64,000 bases of DNA from Lachnospiraceae bacterium AD3010 (GTDB lineage: Bacteria > Bacillota > Clostridia > Lachnospirales > Lachnospiraceae), in NCBI GenBank assembly GCA_000622025.1, contig JHWU01000010.1, positions 1-64,000 on the forward strand, given 5' to 3'. Position 1 is the first letter of the stretch. Each line of letters opens with the position of its first letter. The position numbers were made by a program, and so were the translations under genes. Positions 24,260-32,234 of this stretch are shown piece after piece. Below the pieces are notes generated by a model. The model did not search any database. It was not told the DNA's origin and was given only the letters and a program-made list of their open reading frames with translations.

Positions 24260-25854
24260 AAGATTTTAACACAACCGCAATATGCATACCATCAAAACAC
24301 TATATGGTGGATCTTTCCGACAAAGTGCAGGAGATCCGGAAGCTTGTTGATGCCGGTAAATATTTCACGATCAACAGAGCCCGGCAGTACGGGAAGACAA
24401 CAATCATAAATGCCCTTTGCGCAGAATTGGCAGATCAATATACTGTTCTCAGTCTTGATTTTCAGGATATTGAAAATGGCAGTTTCTCTGACGGTGGAGA
24501 GTTTTCCCAGGCGTTTGCCAGAATAGTATTGGATGCCGTGGATTTTGATGGTTTTACTATTTCGGACAGCATTAAGGAAGAATTCATAGAATTAAAGGAA
24601 CAGGAGACGTCAAAAGTTAAGCTGGACGATCTGTTCCGTATTTTCAGAGTATGGTTTAAGGAAGAGATCAAACCTATTGTCCTGATAATTGATGAGGTGG
24701 ATTCTGCCACAAATAATCAGGTTTTCCTTGATTTTCTGGCGCAGTTAAGATCTCTTTTTCTTAAAAGGGAAAGGAATACGGATATAAAGACCTTCCAGTC
24801 TGTGATCCTGGCAGGTGTAACTGATGTAAAACACTTAAAGAGCAAGATCCGTTCGGAAGATCAGCTAAAGGTTAACAGTCCATGGAACATAGCAGCGGAT
24901 TTTGATGTGGATATGAGTCTGTCAGAGTCCGGAATAAAGGGAATGCTCGATGAATATGAATCTGATCATCAGACCGGGATGGATAGCGCAGAAATAGCGA
25001 GGGAAATAAGAGATTATACCAACGGATATCCGTTCCTGGTAAGCAGGATCTGTCAGATTATCGATAAAAAGCTTGTTCCGGAAAAGTTTAAGGAATATAA
25101 GGATGCCTGGACGCAGTATGGGGTTGATGAGGCCGTGAAGCGTATTCTTTCGGAAGACAATACCCTTTTCCAGTCTGTGATGGGAAAGCTGACCAACTAT
25201 CCTGAACTAAGGACTCAACTCCGGAAGATCTTGTTAAGGGGAGAAACATACCCGTGGCTCCCATATGATGATGAACAGCAACAACTGTTCATGTACGGGT
25301 TTATCAGAAATGAACATAATAAGGTGGCGGTTTCAAACCGTATCTTCGAAATGCTTCTTTACAACCACTTTATTGGTGAGAACAGAAAAGAAGATGAATT
25401 GGTGCAATCCGCTGCTGCCGATAAATCCATCTTCGTCACGCCGGACGGCTGGCTTAATGTTCCGAAGATAATGGACCATTTTATTAAGGAACATAACCGG
25501 ATTCACGGAAGTGACAGCGAAAAATTTCTTGAGGAAGAAGGCCGGGAACGGTTCCTAACGTATCTTGCTCCGATCATAAACGGTACCGGAACTTACAGCA
25601 TAGAGGAACAGACCCGGACTCAAAAACGTATGGATGTAGTCATCCACTACCTTGGGAAAAGGTATATCGTTGAGCTGAAGATCTGGCGGGGAGAACGCTA
25701 TAATGAGGAGGGAGAGAAACAGATAAAAGAATATCTGGACTTCTTTGATCTGACTACCGGATATATGCTTAGCTTTAATTTCAATAAAAAGAAGACACCG
25801 GGAGTTGAACGGGTTAAATTTGGAGATAAAGTGCTGTTTGAGGGAACGGTTTGA
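24250..25854 (+). CDS. AAA-like ATPase with PD-(D/E)XK nuclease tail
   Basis: The 534-residue protein combines an AAA-ATPase-like domain (PF14516/AAA_14 type; Walker A ARQYGKTT, Walker B VLIIDEVD) with a C-terminal DUF1703/PD-(D/E)XK nuclease-like part (RMDVVIHYLGKRYIVELKIWRG, giving D…E-x-K). Such proteins are common in anaerobes and often sit in accessory clusters; roles in defence or mobile-element control are suspected. It may begin at ATG 24250 or 24256. Its overlap with the coiled-coil gene indicates one operon. Confidence 0.75.
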   Translation: MFMKDFNTTAICIPSKHYMVDLSDKVQEIRKLVDAGKYFTINRARQYGKTTIINALCAELADQYTVLSLDFQDIENGSFSDGGEFSQAFARIVLDAVDFDGFTISDSIKEEFIELKEQETSKVKLDDLFRIFRVWFKEEIKPIVLIIDEVDSATNNQVFLDFLAQLRSLFLKRERNTDIKTFQSVILAGVTDVKHLKSKIRSEDQLKVNSPWNIAADFDVDMSLSESGIKGMLDEYESDHQTGMDSAEIAREIRDYTNGYPFLVSRICQIIDKKLVPEKFKEYKDAWTQYGVDEAVKRILSEDNTLFQSVMGKLTNYPELRTQLRKILLRGETYPWLPYDDEQQQLFMYGFIRNEHNKVAVSNRIFEMLLYNHFIGENRKEDELVQSAAADKSIFVTPDGWLNVPKIMDHFIKEHNRIHGSDSEKFLEEEGRERFLTYLAPIINGTGTYSIEEQTRTQKRMDVVIHYLGKRYIVELKIWRGERYNEEGEKQIKEYLDFFDLTTGYMLSFNFNKKKTPGVERVKFGDKVLFEGTV

Positions 25855-25967
25855 GAGGAATTTTTTCAGAGGATTTTAGAAAGACCATTTTGGCATGATA
25901 AATATAGAGAATGGTGTATTACTAATACCGAACAGTTTAAGCAAAGCACTGAAGAGATAGGATTACA

Positions 25968-26307
25968 ATGGGTAAGGTAGGTGTATACCGGGTGAAAAAT
26001 ATGGAATGTTTTGACGAATTAAAATCGGTTATTGCAAGACTACGGGCTGAGGATGGATGTCCTTGGGACAGAGAGCAGACACATTTGAGCCTGAAAGCAG
26101 CCTGCATAGAGGAAGCAGCTGAAGTGATCGCCGGAATAAATATATTGGATAAGACCGGGAATGCAGAAAATCTGAAGGAAGAACTGGGAGGATATAAAGA
26201 AACAGGAGAAGATTGGCAAGGTTGATGATAAGGAGTATTTGATGGATGCATTTGACGAATCCCAAAGACTCATAGAGACTGCAAGAGAACGTAAGAAAGG
26301 GTCTTGA
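25968..26307 (+). pseudogene. mazG: MazG nucleotide pyrophosphohydrolase, internally deleted
   Basis: ARLRAEDGCPWDREQTHLSL, then KAACIEEAAEVIAGI is the N-terminal MazG domain with its first EExxE-type acidic residues. The frame stops at 26225. A separate frame up to 26307 gives the usual end (EYLMDAFDESQRLIETARER). The middle with the second metal site is missing. It lies directly before dtd. Confidence 0.65.
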
Positions 26308-26313
26308 AAAGCA

Positions 26314-26766
26314 ATGCGTTTTGTAATACAAGTGGTATCGGAAGCAAACGTCAAAATAGAAGGGCAGATCAGAGGCAGCATAGGCAAAGGCTTTATGGTT
26401 CTGATCGGTGTAGGACAGGGAGATGACGAAAAAATAGCGGACAAGATGGTCAGCAAGCTCCTTGGGCTCCGTATCTTTCCGGATGAAAACGGAAAAACAA
26501 ACCTGTCGCTATCGGATGTAGATGGCGAACTGCTTCTGATTTCCCAGTTCACGTTATATGCTGACTGCCGAAAGGGAAACCGGCCATCATTCATTAATGC
26601 AGGTGCGCCGGATGAGGCTGAACGGCTTTATGAGTATATCGTATCAAAATGCCGGGAACAGATTCCGAAGGTGGGTACCGGCGAATTTGGCGCGGAGATG
26701 CAGGTGAGTCTTGTGAATGAAGGACCCTTTACGATCATTCTTGATTCAGATGTGATGATGGGATGA
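26314..26766 (+). CDS. dtd: D-aminoacyl-tRNA deacylase
   Basis: This 150-residue homodimer frees D-amino acids from mischarged t[20 protein letters not shown] holds the conserved QFTL core, and [11 protein letters not shown] has the Gly-cisPro motif that selects D-substrates. The length is normal. There is only a weak ribosome site before the ATG, so it may be coupled to the decayed mazG frame that ends seven bases upstream. Confidence 0.95.
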   Translation: MRFVIQVVSEANVKIEGQIRGSIGKGFMVLIGVGQGDDEKIADKMVSKLLGLRIFPDENGKTNLSLSDVDGELLLISQFTLYADCRKGNRPSFINAGAPDEAERLYEYIVSKCREQIPKVGTGEFGAEMQVSLVNEGPFTIILDSDVMMG

Positions 26767-26772
26767 ACATAA

Positions 26773-26907
26773 ATGTATGAGAATCCTATAGAACACGCCT
26801 GTCAGATGAGCCTTGGCCAGACATTCATAGCCAATGGATGGGAGAGGCCGGATGGCTTTAGGCCGGTAAGCTTCCTGCTTGAAGCTATGGATGAGGATGC
26901 AGAATAA
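26773..26907 (+). pseudogene. Fragment resembling TIGR04076-type protein
   Basis: ATG 26773 opens 44 codons (…SLGQTFIANGWERPDGF…) that resemble the GDxF…GWExPxGF core of small Cys-containing TIGR04076 proteins, but the N-terminal and C-terminal parts do not fit. Assignment is tentative. Confidence 0.3.
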
Positions 26908-26922
26908 TGTTGGAGGATGATT

Positions 26923-27375
26923 ATGTTAGAAATAGGAACTAAGGCACCGGACTTTACTTTACCGGATCAGAACGGGAAAGATCATTCCCTGTCAGACTAT
27001 AAGGGGAAAAAGGTAATACTTTACTTCTATCCCAAGGATAACACCTCCGGCTGTACCAAGCAGGCGTGTGGGTTCGGAGACAGATATCCGCAGATACAGG
27101 AGAAAGGAGCAGTGGTTCTAGGCGTAAGCAAGGATTCTGTGGCTTCCCATAAGAAGTTCGAAGAGAAGTTTACTCTTCCCTTTACTTTGCTTTCAGATGC
27201 GGAGCTTAATGTAATCAAGGCTTATGACGTATGGAAAGAAAAGAAGAACTACGGAAAAGTATCCATGGGCATAGTGAGGACAACCTATCTGATAGATGAA
27301 AACGGAGTCATTATAAAAGCCATGGATAAGGTAAAGGCTGCGGATAATCCGCAGGAAATGCTGGAATTGTTGTAA
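26923..27375 (+). CDS. bcp: Peroxiredoxin, BCP type
   Basis: The 150-residue thiol peroxidase reduces hydroperoxides using thioredoxin. The peroxidatic cysteine is Cys44 in YPKDNTSGCTKQACGF and Cys49 is the resolving one (the CxxxxC of atypical 2-Cys BCP). KKNYGKVSMGIVRTTYLIDENG is the family C-terminal block with the conserved Arg. ATG 26923 fits TTGGAGGATGATT better than 26917. A 19-codon fragment follows at 27401-27459 without recognised identity. Confidence 0.95.
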   Translation: MLEIGTKAPDFTLPDQNGKDHSLSDYKGKKVILYFYPKDNTSGCTKQACGFGDRYPQIQEKGAVVLGVSKDSVASHKKFEEKFTLPFTLLSDAELNVIKAYDVWKEKKNYGKVSMGIVRTTYLIDENGVIIKAMDKVKAADNPQEMLELL

Positions 27376-27455
27376 GCAATACCATATTGAGGTAAAACTA
27401 TGGCTTGTCCCTACTTTAGAGATGGAGACGAGTATAAGGTCGCGAGGCATCAGAT

Positions 27456-27914
27456 GTGAAAAGGGATTCTATGGATGCGAGCTATAAATTCTACGGTTGG
27501 GAAAATGCCAATACACCAGCTATATCAGATGAATATAAAGGGATAAAAACACCGCTTGATCTTTATGATGCCCTGTCACATATCTGGAGAGCTGATACCT
27601 GCGCACCGAGGATGAGAGCCGATTGGACAGAGGATAATAAAACCTATGGTCAGTGCTCTATAACGGCCTTTCTTGCGCAGGACATATTTGGTGGAAAGGT
27701 GTTTGGGATTCTGCGACCGGGTGGAAACTATCACTGTTATAATGTGATAGGTGAATCTGTATTTGACCTTACCAGTGAGCAGTTTGGAGATGAGATCCTT
27801 AACTATGAGAACAACCCTGAGCAGTTCAGGGAGGTTCATTTTGCGAAGAAAGAGAAAAAGGAAAGATATGAGCTTCTGAAGGGCAGATTGAGTGAGTATC
27901 TGATAGACGACTGA
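27456..27914 (+). CDS. YunG-like hypothetical protein
   Basis: The 152-residue cytoplasmic protein resembles YunG-type proteins: IWRADTCAPRMRADW, TYGQCSITAFLAQDIFGG, NYHCYNVIGESVFDLTSEQF are the conserved blocks. Conserved Cys, His and Asp in these blocks suggest a papain-like or deamidase-like catalytic triad, but no function is known to me. The start may be GTG 27456 or ATG 27471, the latter behind AAAAGGG. Confidence 0.7.
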   Translation: MKRDSMDASYKFYGWENANTPAISDEYKGIKTPLDLYDALSHIWRADTCAPRMRADWTEDNKTYGQCSITAFLAQDIFGGKVFGILRPGGNYHCYNVIGESVFDLTSEQFGDEILNYENNPEQFREVHFAKKEKKERYELLKGRLSEYLIDD

Positions 27915-27928
27915 AAGGAGTCTTCCTG

Positions 27929-28005
27929 CAGAAGATTGTCATCAGAAGTATCTTGATAAGAATCCAACAGGATACTGTCATATAAACCCTGCTATGTTAC
28001 GTATC
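27929..28005 (+). pseudogene. msrA: msrA C-terminal fragment
   Basis: The frame reads AEDCHQKYLDKNPTGYCHI, the standard C-terminus of methionine sulfoxide reductase A (compare the intact gene at 57129-57614, EEYHQKYLDKNPGGYCHL). It is diverged from that copy and is an isolated tail. Confidence 0.65.
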
Positions 28006-28157
28006 CTCGTGATTTTTCCGGATTCACAGAGATCTTTCAACATCTGGAAAATCGTCGAGTGCCCAATGCCAGGGGTTTCTATTCGTACCATATCAGTAAA
28101 TTCGCCCATTGTGAATGTGGGGTGTGTTTCGATAAACGCCTTAACATTGTTTTCCAA
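27978..28157 (-). CDS. Small winged-helix DNA-binding protein
   Basis: On the minus strand TTG 28157 with CGGAGGTGATC upstream opens 59 codons: MENNVKAFIETHPTFTMGEF, then TDMVRIETPGIGHSTIFQMLKDLCESGKITRI. This looks like a winged-helix domain with the recognition helix in GHSTIFQMLKDL. Its end lies antisense to the msrA fragment. A perfect 10-bp inverted repeat with a 12-bp spacer sits 18 bases upstream and is a likely operator. It may be a truncated regulator. Confidence 0.5.
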   Translation of the reverse strand: MENNVKAFIETHPTFTMGEFTDMVRIETPGIGHSTIFQMLKDLCESGKITRIRNIAGFI

Positions 28158-28174
28158 AACAGATCACCTCCGTT

Positions 28175-28206
28175 CTTTTGGCAAATATCGGAAGAATTGC
28201 CAAAAG
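28175..28206. promoter_or_regulatory. Inverted repeat cttttggcaa/ttgccaaaag (operator candidate)
   Basis: CTTTTGGCAA (28175-28184) and TTGCCAAAAG (28197-28206) are perfect reverse complements with a 12-bp spacer. They lie between the minus-strand winged-helix gene and the plus-strand promoter TATAAT at 28269-28274. Confidence 0.65.
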
Positions 28207-28302
28207 TCCAGGAACATGCTCCCCGTAAACGAGCACCGGCTTGTGCGTGGTTATCCGATGTTTTGATGTATAATGAGAATAAGTTAAAGGATGGTGACCG
28301 GA

Positions 28303-28797
28303 ATGTTGAGATATTGTGAGAACTGTAAAAAGGATTTTGAATTCGCTCCGCTGGCTGTTTCCGGTCGTGATGACCTTATCTGTCCTGAATGCGGAGGGAT
28401 CATCGGGAAGAACAGCAGAAACCCGGCAAATAAGATAAACTCTGATAAAACAGAGGAAGCCATAGGAAATACGTTTGCAAGGCTTTTGCATATGTCCTAT
28501 ATCTTCTATATGGTTATGGGATTGCTTGGAATAATAGGATTCATATTTGGTGTTGATAAGCTTCTTTACATAGCGACAGGGATATCTATCGGAGCCTTTA
28601 TAATTCAGTTCATGACCGGAACACTGATCTTTACATCAGGGATCATCTTTCTTCCACTTGGGGCAGCAGCAGGGTTCATATACTTTAAGACCATTGAGGG
28701 GGCCTGCCTTGGAGTTCATTTGGTTTTTCTGATAAGACACATCATCAGAGACATATTCTTTGCTCTTATATTCAAACTCATCAGGATGTCTTCCTGA
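28303..28797 (+). CDS. Zinc-ribbon membrane protein
   Basis: The 164-residue protein begins with a treble-cysteine zinc ribbon (LRYCENCKKDFEF … LICPECGGIIG). It then has three to four membrane helices (FYMVMGLLGIIGFIFGV, LYIATGISIGAFIIQF, LIFTSGIIFLPLGAAAGFIYF). Function unknown. ATG 28303 lies behind AAAGGATGG; TATAAT at 28269-28274 is the likely promoter. Confidence 0.65.
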   Translation: MLRYCENCKKDFEFAPLAVSGRDDLICPECGGIIGKNSRNPANKINSDKTEEAIGNTFARLLHMSYIFYMVMGLLGIIGFIFGVDKLLYIATGISIGAFIIQFMTGTLIFTSGIIFLPLGAAAGFIYFKTIEGACLGVHLVFLIRHIIRDIFFALIFKLIRMSS

Positions 28798-28907
28798 ATA
28801 GGCTCCTGAGATCTTGATAGCAAACACACAGGTCTATTTTTAACAAATACAGAGATATCTGTAAATCCTGCTCATGTGGCAGTCGCAGACGGAAAGGTGA
28901 AACAGTA

Positions 28908-28958
28908 TCCCGATATATATCGAAGCAGGAACGAAAGTGATATGATGAAAACAACGAG
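28908..28958 (+). promoter_or_regulatory. Shared upstream element, copy C
   Basis: Third copy of the element seen at 7459 and 11851. It ends 30 bp before ATG 28989, which starts only a 15-codon stub (MAKQIPVLLNQRVLN, stop 29036) behind CAAGGAGGAC. The gene once driven by it is lost. Confidence 0.55.
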
Positions 28959-29054
28959 GGGATGCAAGGACAAGGAGGACGATTGATATGGCAAAACAGA
29001 TACCGGTTCTTTTAAACCAGAGGGTTCTGAACTGACTTGATCGGAGTCTCAGAT

Positions 29055-29429
29055 ATGTTTTTTATAATGGGAATTACAGAAGGAAGAAAGGATTTTGACT
29101 TTTCTCAGACTATAACCTGTAGTCTCTGCGGAAGATATGGGATATACACGGTTTTCATGACGTATATGGTTTTATCCCTGTTCTTTATTCCTTGTATTAA
29201 GTGGAATAGGCATTATTATGTACAGACATCCTGCTGTAATACGGTGTACGAACTGGATCCTGAAAAAGGAAAGCAGATAGCACGGGGAGAAAGTGTAGAG
29301 ATACTTAATAGTGATCTAAAAAGAGCAGATGGGAGACATTACGGAAACACGTATAAAGCCTGCGGATACTGCGGCTATACGACAGATGAGGATTTCCGGT
29401 ACTGCCCGAAATGCGGAAGAGAACTGTAA
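29055..29429 (+). CDS. Zinc-ribbon/membrane hypothetical protein
   Basis: The 124-residue protein starts MFFIMGITEGRKDFDFSQTI, has a CSLCGRYG pair, one membrane helix (TVFMTYMVLSLFFIPCIKW), and a C-terminal zinc ribbon (KACGYCGYTTDEDFRYCPKCGREL). This layout is that of the zinc-ribbon family whose N-terminal block is FFGIFGI-like. TTG 29037 is an alternative start. Function unknown. Confidence 0.65.
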   Translation: MFFIMGITEGRKDFDFSQTITCSLCGRYGIYTVFMTYMVLSLFFIPCIKWNRHYYVQTSCCNTVYELDPEKGKQIARGESVEILNSDLKRADGRHYGNTYKACGYCGYTTDEDFRYCPKCGREL

Positions 29430-29586
29430 ACCGACTAAGGCAAATTATGGGATCTAACGATGAAAGGGGTAAAGAAGCTGATATCCTATAATGTTACGGA
29501 TCCTGATGTATCGCCCGGAGCTGCTGCTGATGTTCTTTTCAGCCAGGGCAACTATCTTACAAGACTGGCGAAGAGGAGGAGATATC

Positions 29587-30579
29587 ATGCCAAAAGGATC
29601 AAATCAGAAGTTGAAGCTTTATTATCTGAGCCAGATCATGACGCAGAAGACAGATGATGAGCATTTCTTAACAATGCCGGAAATTCAGGCGGAACTTGCC
29701 AAATATGATGTCTCCGCTGACAGAAAGAGCCTTTATGACGATATGGAAGCTCTCAGGGTTCTTGGCATAGATGTCATAGGAGAAAAAGTCGGCAAAGGTT
29801 TTTATTACCATGTCGGGAAGAAACAGTTTGATATTGCGGAACTTAAGCTTCTTGTTGACGCTATCCAGTCCTCCAAGTTCATTACAGAAAAGAAATCAAA
29901 TGAGCTGATCAGGAAACTAACCGAAATGGCAAGTGAATATGAGGCTTTGCAGTTAAAGCGGCAGGTGGTGGTTCAGGGCCGTGTAAAGACCATGAACGAG
30001 AGTATTTACTATATTGTCGATGATCTGCATAAAGCGATAGCCGCGAACAAACAGATATCCTTCAGTTATATGCGATGGAACATCGAGAAGAAGATGGAGG
30101 CCCGTAAAGAGGGACAGTATGTGGTGAGCCCCTGGGCTCTGACCTGGGATGATGAGAACTATTATATGATCGCTTACGATGCAGAAGCCGGTAAGATAAA
30201 GCATTACCGCGTGGATAAGATGAAGAGCATCCGGATCCTGAATATGAGGCGTGAAGGCCGGGAAGAATTCAGGAATTTTAACATTGCTGATTATGCCAAG
30301 ATGAGCTTCGGTATGTTCGGCGGCGAAAAGACAAAGGTTAAGCTGGAATTTGACAACATTATGGTTGGTGTCATGATAGACCGCTTCGGGAAGGACATTA
30401 CCATCCGCCCGGCAAAGAAAAAAGGCTGGTCGGAGATAAACGTGGATGTAGCTATGAGTGATCAGTTCCTCGGATGGATCTTCGCACTGGGGGATAAGGT
30501 GAGGATCACGGGACCGAAGGATGCGGAAAAAAGATTTGGCGAAGAGATCGTGAAGATAAGTCAGTATTATTCCGGATGA
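29587..30579 (+). CDS. WYL-domain transcriptional regulator
   Basis: The 330-residue protein has an N-terminal winged helix (FLTMPEIQAELAKYDVSADRKSLYDDMEALRVLGI) and a WYL domain (GQYVVSPWALTWDDENYYMIAY … IKHYRVDKMKSI) followed by a WCX-type end. Such regulators sense small molecules or nucleic acid and often control defence or stress genes. ATG 29587 follows AGAGGAGGAGA; upstream in-frame codons from 29491 look like debris. A short overlapping frame from 29460 is not convincing as a gene. Confidence 0.85.
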   Translation: MPKGSNQKLKLYYLSQIMTQKTDDEHFLTMPEIQAELAKYDVSADRKSLYDDMEALRVLGIDVIGEKVGKGFYYHVGKKQFDIAELKLLVDAIQSSKFITEKKSNELIRKLTEMASEYEALQLKRQVVVQGRVKTMNESIYYIVDDLHKAIAANKQISFSYMRWNIEKKMEARKEGQYVVSPWALTWDDENYYMIAYDAEAGKIKHYRVDKMKSIRILNMRREGREEFRNFNIADYAKMSFGMFGGEKTKVKLEFDNIMVGVMIDRFGKDITIRPAKKKGWSEINVDVAMSDQFLGWIFALGDKVRITGPKDAEKRFGEEIVKISQYYSG

Positions 30580-30600
30580 TGTGATAAAGAAAGAAAATAT

Positions 30601-30765
30601 ATGGGCTTTCCCGGACCTATGCTGACGGACAGTTATTCGGATAAAAAGGATCACCTCACAAGAATCTGCAGCATTTCAGACCGATACTATCCATGGGGCT
30701 TGAGAAGGAAAGAGTCAGATGAGGTGGACTCTACTTTCCGTAGGTACCGCTATCAGAAAAAGTGA
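30601..30765 (+). pseudogene. Unidentified C-terminal fragment (54 aa)
   Basis: ATG 30601 opens MGFPGPMLTDSYSDKKDHLT…ESDEVDSTFRRYRYQKK. The segment encoding DSTFRRYR recurs at 46797-46818 (20 of 22 bases), in the debris there. Parent family not recognised. The remaining bases to 30885 hold no gene that I can see. Confidence 0.35.
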
Positions 30766-30885
30766 TTTACAATCTGTGCATAAGGGAGGCGCTATCAAGC
30801 GAAGCATGATCCATATTGCGCCGACCGATGTGCCGCCGAACGAATGTGAGGGGGGCGATACCAGCAGAAAGAGGTGAGAACGAAT

Positions 30886-31518
30886 ATGAACCAATATGTT
30901 ACAGGCACAGTTATTAAGGAACTGCGGGAAAAGAATAAGATGACACAGCTTCAGCTTGCAGAAAAGTTGGGAGTAAGTGATAAAAGCGTCTCAAAATGGG
31001 AAAATTCAAGAGGCCTTCCGGATATTACCCTGCTGGAGCCTATTGCGGAGGCGTTCAGCATTTCGGTGACGGAGCTGATATCTGGAAATACCATTCATAA
31101 TGCGAATGTATCAGCCAATATGCTGCGCTCGAAGTTTTATGTATGTCCGGTTTGCGGGAATGTGATACATAGTATGGGCGAAGCGGCGATCCATTGCCAC
31201 GGCATCCAGCTTATGCCATTAGAGGCGGAATTGACTGATGAGCGGCACAAGGTCTATATTGAACGTGTTGAAGATGAGTATTATGTACGGATTGACCACA
31301 GTATGACGAAGGAACATTATATTTCGTTTGTGGCGGCAGTGTCATCCGATGATATACAGATGCGCACGCTCTATCCGGAAGGTTCTGCTGAAACCCGGTT
31401 TAAGATCAGAGGCGTCAGAAGGATTTTCTTTTACTGTAACCGCGATGGCCTGTTTTCGATTGATCCGGTAAAGGGCATCGATGACAAGGAAAGCGGATAT
31501 GACGATTTAAGGGTGTGA
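30886..31518 (+). CDS. XRE regulator fused to a desulfoferrodoxin-like domain
   Basis: Residues 1-60 form an XRE helix-turn-helix (MTQLQLAEKLGVSDKSVSKWENSRGLPDI). From residue 80 the protein has a rubredoxin-like ribbon (FYVCPVCGNVIHSMGEAAIHCHGI) and a beta domain like that of superoxide reductase/neelaredoxin (VEDEYYVRIDHSMTKEHYI … FFYCNRDGLF). The His and Cys pattern suggests an iron site and hence redox or superoxide sensing. ATG 30886 follows AGAGGTGAGAA. Confidence 0.75.
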   Translation: MNQYVTGTVIKELREKNKMTQLQLAEKLGVSDKSVSKWENSRGLPDITLLEPIAEAFSISVTELISGNTIHNANVSANMLRSKFYVCPVCGNVIHSMGEAAIHCHGIQLMPLEAELTDERHKVYIERVEDEYYVRIDHSMTKEHYISFVAAVSSDDIQMRTLYPEGSAETRFKIRGVRRIFFYCNRDGLFSIDPVKGIDDKESGYDDLRV

Positions 31519-31676
31519 AGCTTCATCTGAATTATGAAATGAAAAATGAATCAGGAAAAACCGTGTGCATCGGGAAATCAACTCACGCATTTTTAGATAG
31601 ATACGGAAAACCGGTAAAGATGAAGCAGGATATTCCGGAACTTTACAGGACACTTACAGAACTGGCAGATCATTGA
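31517..31676 (+). pseudogene. Acyl-CoA thioesterase C-terminal fragment
   Basis: KLHLNYEMKNESGKTVCIGK, then STHAFLDRYGKPVKM…PELYRTLTELADH is the C-terminal half of a hot-dog-fold 4HBT thioesterase (YbgC-like). The half with the catalytic Asp is missing. Confidence 0.6.
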
Positions 31677-31718
31677 AGGGTGAAAGTGAAGATAGATTTT
31701 TGATAAGGAGGGAAGCTT

Positions 31719-32147
31719 ATGAAGAAAGGATTTTTTGCTTTTGTTTTTATCATCACCAGTATGGTGTGTTCCGCAATTTGTTATGCAGATACCGTTACTA
31801 TGCCATACGGAAGCTCAAATATTATTACTCAGACAAATCCGCAAAGTGGAGGGAATTATAGCAGAACCGATATAATATATTCTCCCGGAGTGAGCAATGC
31901 TTACGATTCAGTTTATTCAAATGGGATCATAGGAGCAGGTAATATTGATATAAACGGAACAGAATACATGCAGATCACTACAAGCTACGGAAATACCGGA
32001 ATGGCCACGGTTACGGTGAATCCTGTAAATCCGTCCGGTACTGCTCCGACGGATATGGATGCGTATCAGACGGCATATCTTTCCGCTCTTCAGTCATATG
32101 GTCTGACTATTGATCCTATAACAGGGCAGATTGTGAGTGTAAAGTAA
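31719..32147 (+). CDS. Secreted hypothetical protein
   Basis: The 142-residue precursor has a classic signal peptide (MKKGFFAFVFIITSMVCSAI-CYA). The mature part is rich in Ser, Thr, Asn and Tyr without cysteine motifs (NIITQTNPQSGG…TSYGNTGMATVTVNPVNPSG). ATAAGGAGGGAAGC is a strong ribosome site and a terminator follows. No family is recognised; it is probably exported. Confidence 0.6.
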   Translation: MKKGFFAFVFIITSMVCSAICYADTVTMPYGSSNIITQTNPQSGGNYSRTDIIYSPGVSNAYDSVYSNGIIGAGNIDINGTEYMQITTSYGNTGMATVTVNPVNPSGTAPTDMDAYQTAYLSALQSYGLTIDPITGQIVSVK

Positions 32148-32171
32148 TAATGGCTGTTAGAAGGGCACGGC

Positions 32172-32224
32172 AACAGGCGCATAATCCTTATTGCTTATGC
32201 GCCTCTAAAGAAATCTTTTTTTTT
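32172..32224 (+). terminator. Terminator between convergent genes
   Basis: AGGCGCATAA and TTATGCGCCT form a perfect ten-pair stem, followed after a few bases by a run of nine T. It serves the secreted protein gene and perhaps the converging HTH gene. Confidence 0.8.
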
Positions 32225-32234
32225 GCCGGGAACC

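Noticed and set aside
29953-30654. 233-codon ORF on the minus strand
   Set aside because: It is antisense to the WYL regulator, whose frame carries clear domains and a ribosome site.
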